Positions 25,252-35,100 of a DNA stretch of 64,000 nucleotides are shown here, piece after piece. The notes under the pieces are model-generated. The model was not told the origin of the DNA, ran no database searches, and saw nothing but the letters and a program-made list of their open reading frames with translations. Numbering within the stretch: position 1 is the stretch's first letter; each line of letters opens with the position of its first letter. The translations under genes and the position numbers were made by a program. Source of the DNA: Himantopus leucocephalus (taxonomy: Eukaryota > Chordata > Aves > Charadriiformes > Recurvirostridae); assembly GCA_003993805.1 (NCBI GenBank), contig RSEF01000002.1, forward strand, positions 68,169,044-68,233,043, written 5' to 3'.

Positions 25252-28200
25252 AGTGCATGCTTTGGAGGAGAGCATGTGGTGTTTCTTGAACATCTCTCTA
25301 AAATGTGTTGTGCATGTTCAAGACTGTAGTGCTATCATTTTACAGCTTTGATCTGCTGTTTTGTCCCTAGTCAGATTTATGCCATGACAATAGATATATA
25401 ATATTACCTTAAATTAGGTCAAGAGAGAATTCATAAGCCCTTTGATAAAAAGGCTATACCAGGTATGTCATGCTTTGATGCAAAGGTGATGTGCATGGTA
25501 TATATAATTACACAGGTATCTTTTCTCTCTCAAAGCAGTAGTGAACCTTTTTTTTTTTTTTGAGTTATGACATGCACAGGAGGGTTGTCTAGGGGACAGA
25601 AAAAATCTTTTGCAGAACAATACTACTATCTACCACTGTATTAAAACCTTCAAGATTTGTTTTTGTATGAGTCTCTTTACATCTTATATTCTCCTAAACC
25701 TTACTTTCACTTAGATGGAATCTCAAGTGAAAATAAAAATAAATGGGTATCCTAAACATCTCACAAACAATTCTGATGCTTTTGCTTTACATTTTTCATG
25801 GTGCCATCCATCAAAAGCTAATCTCTCAATAAACTCAGGCTGTGCATTGCACTTTCTACCTTCACATGGCCCTTGAGAGCACATGAGAGAATTTTCTAAT
25901 ACGATGAAGTATTTTCTAGTACAAGGTGATAAAGAACAGAGTCGTCTTTATTCTCTCACTTTGATACAACAGGGACACAGAAGAACAGATTCCTTGCAAG
26001 TAACACAAAAGCCATTTTAAAGAATTGCTGAGCTGCTTACTTCATTAGCTTTGACATGAGAACCCATGGTCTCTATTGCATGGATCTCATGAAGGTACCG
26101 TGCAAATCAAATTAATTCAAGTAGCTTTTGTCATATTAAGTTATAGTACATGTGCTGTAGGTCCAGGATGCTGGAACATGCAAAAGGTTCTGAGGCTTTA
26201 GTTGGGCTTGGATAATCATCAAAAGACTTGGAAACTTTTTTGAGCTATATGAACTATTTTTGTCTGTGAAATCTGGCTGGAAATCTCCCAATAATGGCTC
26301 CTGGGGAAGATTATTGTTATTTCAATCATCTGGCTAAAGAAAGGGCCTATTGTCATATATGATTATTTGCCTAATCCTGCAAACCACGCACAGTGCTTTC
26401 AAACATGAAGTCAGTAAAGGTAAGCACAATAATATCTATATGTATTTCAGGAATATTTCTACCTTAGCAACCAAGTGAAAAGAATGACAGAGAGACAAGC
26501 TATGGTATATACCACCCTTTGTATACTTCTGATTCCTATTTGTTTGAATTCTAAGTAAACAGAGCATGACCTTGCTGGGAAGGGACCCTTTTTTGTTTGG
26601 TGTTAGTGTACAGTAGTGGTGACTTGGTTGATCATTGTGGGTCTAGTAATTCTGATAACACTGTAAAAAATATAATATTCTTTAATAACTTCTGACTGAA
26701 AGCTGGAGGGAGGTAGTCAGCTTGACAGTGAAAAAAACCTCCATCAGTAAATGGGAATATTTTTAGTTAGTCATTTGGTGCACAAACTAATTCCTATTCA
26801 TTGAGTTCACATGCATGTTATATATTTTGTATTCTGCAACTCCTTTGCAATATGTGGTATATGGTACAAATGATATGAGTTTTATAGCTTCTTTGATATG
26901 CTAGAGTGAGTGCTTTTAGCATTTTTGATGACTCACACTGTCACTCGTGAATAAGTGATCTGAACTCTTCAGTGTAATGAACCCTATAATTTATTAAAAA
27001 GAGAAAATGTTCCCATAATTAGTGTGGTGATGTTTGACAGGAAAAGTGAATTTTTGAGGGACTACTACTATTAAATATTGTTGGTAAATACTATTCATTT
27101 TTATGCTTGGCAAAGCAATTTCTAGTAGCAGACTAGATAAAATGCAAAGAAATGTTTGTTGTAAAAGTGTTTAGCAAATTTTGACTAGTGTCTATGCCAT
27201 CATTTTTTAAATGGTTGTGAAACATAGGAATTCACAGTAAAGGGCTCTGTCCCAGACATGTCCTTAGGACTTTTAGTGAGTCTTGGTGTCAATAATAAAT
27301 AGGAAATTAACATTTATCTTTTATACATCAGTACTTCTTGAGCCAGAAACCAAGTGTATCTGTAACCCTGAAAGACTTTCTATAACCTCCTTTCATTTAC
27401 TTTGTTACCACTCACATTGTGTACTGAGGAAGAAATATAAGACTATGTGGACTGGCCAATACTGACATAAAATGTATGCCTCAGTGAAAGAACTTCAGAA
27501 CTCCTTCATGAGGAAGGCAAAAAAGAGTTATTATATCCTGCAATTCTCATTTGGACACATGAATTAGAAAATGGTATGCCACGAAAACTTATTCTTCCCA
27601 AAAAAACAGAACGTTAGCACGAGATTCTACAGCTTCTTGGATGATAAAAAGAGCATAAACATGGTGGCATGAAAGACAGTTAGTGGCAAAGCAAGCAACA
27701 GGGTTTGTTTTTTCCCTCAATGCACAATAAAATTACAGACTGAAAGGCAGGCTCTGTATTTCCTTTAAAATGGTATTGTGTTTTCTTTGTGTTCCACAGA
27801 ATCTGTCTGTGGGACCTTAAAAAAAAAAAAAAACAAAGAAAATAGGAGAAGTCTCTGAACCTTTTTTTCAACAAAGATAAGGACAGTTTGTACTGCTTTC
27901 ACCTGTATGGAAAAAAGATACAGTTCAGAGGACATTGCACACCATTACTCATCTGTTTTCATTTCCTCCTCATAGTTGGATACATGAAAGGAAATGAAAA
28001 ATAACTATAAGAAAATATACATTTTTAAAATATTCTATTATGGGGGCATATATCTAAATATAGCCTTGAAGTCCCAATGATAGTAGGTATTGTTGAAATG
28101 TTATCTGATAGCCATTGAGTTTTTTGGGGAAAAAAAGTTTGAAAACCATGTCTTACACTCCTACTGTTTCCTGAGACTGAAGTTTATTTGAATTTGGCTT

Positions 28201-28760
28201 CATTGTTAAAGATGGATATAAGAATAAACAACTTCAAAAAGGTATCATTATGTTTTAAAACTAGTTTTTTAACATGTAATATAAACCTATGGATAGTCAG
28301 TCTTAAATTTCAATTGAATCGAACATTGAAGCTCAGCTTCAGTCTTCAGGATTTACCAAAGTAATTTGCAGGCACAAGTTCTTAAGGGCTTGAGATAGAA
28401 ATAGTTGTATATGTAAATAGCTTTACAGATCAGTAAACCCAGTAATTTCAGTGGGAATGTGTATGCCTGTGGCGTTGTTCCCATGTATGATTGTTGTATT
28501 TGATTTCTATAGTGTATGGATATATATATATGATTACTGAGTTTACATCTCTGACTTAATTTGTTGTTTATATACATTTCATTTATAATAAGCAGACTCA
28601 GTTTAAAATGTAGCCCTCAGAGAATTTCTGTTGTTCAGAAATTAAACTTAGAAGATATGTGTGGTTTCTACACTGTACCCTTTGTTATTAGAATTGTGGA
28701 TTGCCTTTGAAATAATATTGTGAAGGTGTACTGTATTGTACAGATGAGTTGCTAAGTTGT

Positions 28761-28850
28761 NTTTTTTTTTTTTTTTTTTTCCTGCCAGAAGTTAAACCAT
28801 TGGAGGCTTTTTGTAGCATCTCAAAAGAAAAAAAGAAAAAAAGAAAAGAA
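28761..28850. repeat. Poly-T run beside a single N, followed by A/G-rich low-complexity DNA
   Basis: One N then about 20 Ts; 40 nt later a run of A-rich AAAAG units. Homopolymer lengths are unreliable here, as the N itself suggests. Confidence 0.8.
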
Positions 28851-30520
28851 GGATGGAAGAGAGATTATCACATTACTAGTTTAAGCAGCTGATTCCAAAT
28901 GACATATACTGTAAGTAAAATCTTCCCTTATTGGCTTTAAAATCATCCTCAATTTTATTTCTGTTTGCTCTAACGGTTGCATATAGTCATAGAGTCTAGA
29001 CACAAGTCATGAATAGCAAGTTAGATTTTTATTTTGCATATCTCTATTACCCTGTTGTGTTCAGTGATAAATGCTCTCTGTGATGAATTGGTTTGAACTT
29101 CATACCATTTAGATTTGGTATTACAAGGTCTTACCTTAAATTTAGTGCCACTTACGGAGGCTTGGATATAATTTTCAAAGGAAACAGAACTGAGCCTATG
29201 TTTCAGCCATGTGGACCTTTTCTTTTCATTCCTATCATTAAACAATCTTAAGTGAACAGAAGTAAAGAAACCAGCATAAATTTAAATATGGCCAATTTGA
29301 ATATTGAATAAGTAATTAGAAAACTAGCCATTTTGAATGCTGGAAACCTGAAGTAGTCAGAAGTTAATACACCTGGGAAAAAAAAAAAACTCTTACTGAT
29401 ATCAGTTTCCTTAATTTAGAAAGAACATGCTTGTTCTAAATTCAGTTTTGTATGAAATAAGAGATTGGCTATGTGACTATTTTTATTGGATGAAAGACAA
29501 TAGTTGCTCAGGTCTTATGAACATGCACTAATTAACAAAATATTAGTGAGATAAGAATGTATTGTTCCTATTAGCAACTGAAAAATAGAGTTGCCAATTG
29601 GCCCATATTGTGGCTTGAACATTCGGAGTCTGAAGGCATTGCCCATGCCAGGGCAATTGACAATGAAGGTGCAGCTTTGAATGTGCTCATGGGGTTCGAA
29701 GTCTCTGTGACAGCTGTGATGACTCAGAATATTAACAAAATCACTTTTAAATACCCCTTTAGCTAAACAGCTGCAAACCAGATAGCTTTTCAGTTGTTTA
29801 AATTTTTTTTTGTCATTCTCTTCTATCTTTCTTTATGAAATTAAAAACTCATAATTGTACTAAAACAGGCTATAATAAAGCCAGTGCATGCAAGTTTTAA
29901 ACAATTGTTTTAGCACCATCATTTTTAAGCAGTTAATGAAAGTCATTGTTTTAGATCTAGTCATGTAAGTGTAAAATTATGAATGTCTGCCCTATTAATC
30001 AAGTTGCTTTTGAATTCTAAAGAGATTCTGAGGTAGGAGTTTACTCAGCGAGACATAATCGTTTTTCCAGCTCAATACAGAGTGGTCCCATTATTCATGT
30101 TTTCTTTTGAATAAGAACTCACACTGTAATTCTAAGCACTTGTGATAATTACAAAGGATATTTTTTTCTTTTTTCCCTTTAAAATGCTTTTTTCCCCATT
30201 GGCATTATAACAATAAATAGACTATTATAATCAGATTAAATTCTAGTCGGGGCACTTGCATTTTGCCTGACAAATTTTACCCATTTTCTTCCTTGACTGT
30301 GGTGTTGTACAGCTGTGTGTTGTGAAACCACTGTTGCATATGCCCCAAGTTTTGTGCATTTCAGAGCTTATGAAAAATGTCTGTTATGACTGTCCAACAA
30401 GGAATTTGTTTGCTGTACAGGTGATTTTGTATATATTAAAAATGGGCTTAGTATATACTTATCCAGTTAAAGCCTGGGGCATTCAATAATTGAAAACATG
30501 GAGAGATTAAAAGGCCATTT

Positions 30521-30552
30521 TATATATATATATACATACACACACATACATA
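30521..30552. repeat. Simple repeat (TA)n/(CA)n
   Basis: Seven TA units followed by CATACA/CACA units. Lies about 1.2 kb beyond the candidate 3' end of PRL. Confidence 0.9.
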
Positions 30553-31516
30553 ATTAGAAATGCAAGGATCATTACATCCTTATGCCTTTCTAGCAGCTGG
30601 TATTATCTAATCTCTTACGTACATACCTATTGTGGCTGTGCTTATTCTGTTATGGTAATGAGAGGCTTAAGCCCTCAAACCCGTCTTGTCTGGCATTTCA
30701 CTCTTCCTGTAAGCAGGCTCAACTCTGGAGCAATGTAGCAGGCTTGTCTAGTGGGAAGCCAAACGCATGACGAGCCGATTTGAATTTAAGCTCCTCTTTG
30801 CTGAAGCTGTGTGATGAAGCCAAGGCTGAGTTTGTTTATGGCTTACAAAGACAATATATAGATACGGTCAATGGCTCCAGCTGCTATTTGGCTTCTTACT
30901 TGCTGTGTGACTGTAAGCCAGATTTTTTTTCAAAAGTAGTCAGTTTTTGTGTCTCCAATTTTCTGATGTCTAACTGTAGTGTTTTGAAATGAGTGCCCTA
31001 AAAACTCTGAGTGTGACTAAACCCAAAGTGAATGGAGACCCCTAGGGTTTGGGACAGCAGACACCTTAGCTCAGCTAATGCCCTTTTATAGCTTGAAAGT
31101 TTTCTGAACAACTGCAACCACCACATTACTTGTGAGGAATGTGAAGGATAGGTGGATATGATATGGATGCCTAGCATTTCCTCTTAGGACCTACTGAAAC
31201 CTATTGGTTCTTTTGCCCTCACATCATCACCTCAAATGTAATGAACCTTCCTTTGGAAATGCCTCTTCTCCAAATAGTAGAGACGTAGATATACCTGGAT
31301 GTCTGTCCTTAAAATTCCAGATGTCTCTTCTCTCTCCATGTACTGCATGCGGAATCAATGGCTGTGTTAGCCAGGATGGATTTCTTGCCTTTCTCTCCCC
31401 TACTTAGAGAGTTTTTGTACAGAGTAAAAGCATCAATCCAATTAGATTGGATTTCAGGCCATACTTTTAGTTTAGGGTAGTTTAGTGTAATAGGTGATAA
31501 ATCCGCTTTTCGTTGT

Positions 31517-31557
31517 CCCACCTTCCCCCCTCCCCCCCCTTTTTTTGGAAAGGGGGG
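31517..31557 (-). terminator. G-rich MAZ-like element and hairpin downstream of PRL
   Basis: On the minus strand 31525-31539 reads as eight Gs, an A and six Gs, containing the G5AG5 core of MAZ-type pause/termination elements. It overlaps an inverted repeat in which C6T3 (31534-31542) can pair with A3G6 (31549-31557) around a 6-nt loop. It lies about 170 nt beyond the candidate poly(A) signal, where pausing would help termination. Function is inferred from position and motif. Confidence 0.35.
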
Positions 31558-31709
31558 TAAAGAGCAGCAATGGAAGTAAATTATCTGTCGTCAGTAACTG
31601 GAGACTGATATCCAAAAAGAGAAGCTACTGCTAAAGATATAAACCATACCAGCTATTTTTCATTCACTGATACCACTCAGTGTTACCCGCTTTTCGATTT
31701 AATAATATT

Positions 31710-31715
31710 TTTATT
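31710..31715 (-). terminator. PRL: Candidate PRL polyadenylation signal (AATAAA)
   Basis: The first canonical AATAAA on the minus strand lies 277 nt past the stop codon, with an ATTAAA variant at 31698-31703 close behind. Cleavage would fall roughly 10-30 nt further, giving a 3' UTR of about 300 nt. A nearer non-canonical signal cannot be excluded. Confidence 0.5.
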
Positions 31716-31991
31716 TGTATCTGCATGATCTGGTTATCACTGAAATGCTACTACGTGAAGAGATTAGACAGAAAAGTGTATTCTTGTCATACAAGTAATT
31801 TATAACATTTTAAAACACCAAGATAAATGGTGCTAATGCTTGCAGCCAGAATTCACACAAACATGCCTGAAAGTTACTGATGATCCTGATACTGTACAGT
31901 GTGACTTTTCATAAAGTTTGCAATGAAAAGTGGCAAAGCAACAAGAACACCATGATGAATGATTTCAGTAAGTGATTAGGCCAATGAGTGC

Positions 31992-32183
31992 TTAACAATT
32001 GCTGTCGTGGATTAGGCGGCACTTCAGAAGCTTGAGATAATTGTCAATTTTGTGGGAATCTCGGCGGAGGCAATGCAGCAGGTTGTAAAATGCAAAGAGT
32101 CTGGAGTCCTCATCCGCGAGTTGCAGGGATGGGAGGCCTTCCCACTGAGAGTAAACTTCATTTCCGATCTCACCAGAATGAAT
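31992..32183 (-). CDS. PRL: PRL exon 5, coding part with stop codon
   Basis: A segment of 192 nt beginning after CTTTAG and ending in TAA. It encodes residues 167-229: a loop ([10 protein letters not shown]), then helix 4 with the receptor-contacting stretch ([20 protein letters not shown]) and the C-terminal disulphide loop ([10 protein letters not shown]). It begins with an Ile codon where Val is found in the chicken protein as I remember it. The segment is open in frame from acceptor to stop. Confidence 0.96.
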   Translation of the reverse strand: MHSGEIGNEVYSQWEGLPSLQLADEDSRLFAFYNLLHCLRRDSHKIDNYLKLLKCRLIHDSNC

Positions 32184-35100
32184 CTAAAGACACAAAATTA
32201 TACTAACGTAAATGATAGTGAATCTGACTGGATGCGGAACGGAGCATGTAAAATACTGGCCTTGGGGAATGCTAGTTGCTAGTGTATGGCTTGTAAAGTG
32301 TCTCCTGTTATGGTTCCCACTATTCTGTATAATGGTCTATATCTTCATGCAGATTTTGAGTGAATTTGTCAGATTTTTCTGTTTATTTCCCTAAAATATG
32401 TAAAAAGTTTAACTGTGTTGCTAGTGTTTTAAAGAGAACTAGTGTGCTAACCAATGTCCAATGGAATCTGACTTTGCAGAGAAATCAAACCTTTCATGCA
32501 TGGACTCATCAGTGACATCGCTTTTTGGTTCCCTCCACCTTGAAATCTTCGTTAGCACTTGTCCTAGAAATTTTCTGTGTGTATCTCCAGCTTTGCCTCG
32601 GCCCATCTCTTAGGTGATCTCGCCGATACAGGCAGCTTCAAGAACATGTTACCAGATGAATCTCAACAGTACATCTTCAGATGTACTGTACCTCAGATTC
32701 CATTAAAAAAATAAAAAATGGTGAGTGATGCAGTGACCTCTAATGTTAGAAAGCTACGTGTAGGAACTCATGTAGTGAGTTAGTGTCTGAAGTGAAGATT
32801 CATTTAGGTCTCCTTGTTTGAAAGAGACAATCATTAATTTTCTCATATCATACGAATCTACCTTTCATAGCAGGAAGTCTGTGCCTATTGGTGCGTGTGC
32901 ATGTTCCTTATTTCCCACCAGTTGTACTTCGTAAAAGCACATAGGAGAGTATCTGTGGGGTCTCTATCACTCAGTTTAAGCAACAGGCAAAAAAAAAAGA
33001 TAGACCTATTTTCACTCAAAAACGTGGTTTGACACTAATGAATTTACCAGTCTTGTCTTCAACCTCCTTCTGTAAATAATGTGAATGAGAAGGTGGTGAC
33101 AGGGTAACTGTAGCAGCACCTGATTTCTACTGTTATCTTGGATCCTTGCCTGCACCCTTTTTACACATGGATATGGGCTAGAGATGGATTTGATTACACT
33201 GATAAATGGATTTGTGGCCTGGATGGGCTAAGGTTTCTGAGTAGAGACACCAAACTGAAAGAGAGAGAGAGACCATGAGTGATCGGTGGAAAGTGGTGGA
33301 TACAGTGATGGTGACACTGTTAATGCTGTTCAACTGTTCAGAGCCTAAGCAAAAGCCAGTAAAGTCAGAACCTCTTGTTAACATCTAGCTCACTGACAGA
33401 ATGATATATTCAGGGACTAACAGAGGCCCCTTTAAAAATAAACAAGCTAGAGCTGATTTTATTCAGGAAAGTTTTCAATCAGTTACTGATAACAAGGGGT
33501 ATTTGAGTATGCGTTTTGTCAGACAACAGCCTTGTTGTCTAACCTTACAAGTGTAGGGGGAATCGAGTCAGAGCAGGAGTTTAGAGGAACGAGTATGGTG
33601 TGAAAAATGAAAGATACCATGATTACTTTGCTGTATGCCCCATCTTTGCAATAGCCCAGACTTCCCAAACAGTTTTAAACACAGTGTCTGCTGAAAACTA
33701 TACACAATACCTATATGTATACAGATGTATATAAATATGCTAAAACATACATATAAATATGTGCATGTGAAAAATCACAGAAGCATCCTTAAAAAATCAG
33801 GATTGCAAATTCAAAATATTCAAAGACAGAATGACGATTACCAGTCCTGATGATTACACCTTCCATTGAAGAAGGACTAGGATTACTCTGGATTATGCTA
33901 TACCTGTCACATCACTTTTTCTCTTTAGAAATTGCAAGACAGCAGAAGAAAAGAAAGCTGAAAAGTTCTCAGATTCAGCTATCTTGGCTCCCTTTTTTCC
34001 CTTCACATCTACTGTTTCCTTTTCTATTCCAGGTATGGAGCACCTGTCACTGTATATGTCTTTCTTACAGCAACAGGCTGGAAGGATGTTAAGGACCTAA
34101 TACTTACCCGCCCAACTATTTTCTCCATTCCTTCTAGAAGCCGCTTGTTTTGTTCTTCAATCTCTACAGCCTTCCAGAGAATGGTGTCTGGAGCTTCTTT
34201 GATTCTTTGTACTTCAGAGGCCAGATGGATCAGGGGATCATTCCAGGAGCGCAGCACTCCCAGTACTAAATTCAGTAAGTCTTCATGCTGCTCACCCACA
34301 TTAAGAAAAGGCAGTTAAAATACGAAGGCTAAATGCTGGCAGCATTAGGAGGCATTTAGAGCAGTCCTCAGACATAGTGATTTGGGAACTTACTCCAGGA
34401 CCTACCACTGAATGCACCCTATAACCCTGTCATAGCCTCTGTGCAATTGCATTTTTGTAGTTTGTCATTGTTATCATCATGTTTTACAATATTTGCACAA
34501 GCAGTTACAGTATTGTAATGGAAAATATCACTAAACCCTCTTCATGGTAAAAACTAGCAAGCACAACTGTGTTTCATCTCTGTGAAAAAAAACCAGCACT
34601 CATCTGATTTTGATGAAAATCTTAAAATCCAATGGTTCTTTTTTAAAAAAAGTTTAGTACTGAATGGAAGGTGCACATTATGGTAAACTACTAAATAGCT
34701 TTTATTGCCTCTGTGCAACTCATCTGTCCTCCCTTTGAACAACGGTGCTTCCAGCAATAGGTCTTTGGGTTTAAAAATTGCCCTTTCTTATGGGCAATAA
34801 AAATTCATAAAACTTAAGGTTATGGGAGTATTCAACCATTTCTTCTTTGCTAGATACACTGGATCTGAACACAACCAGACTTGTTATGTACTGAGGGCTA
34901 TGCCAATACAATTTCTGAATGACATACTGAGAAGATGGCGATACTGGGATTGCAAGGGTATCACCACCATGAAACTGATAAATATTTCTCCCTGGCACAC
35001 CCCCATTCATACACCTGTGCTTATTTTTTCTCCGCAGTATTTTCAAATTGTATCTGATCATAGGCTGAACAAGACTATCTTCATCTTCCCTTAAGTTGAT

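Larger units (their letters stand above)
25252..31516. other. Intergenic DNA downstream of PRL
   Basis: AT-rich with a microsatellite at 30.5 kb and low-complexity DNA at 28.8 kb. No gene recognised. Confidence 0.65.
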
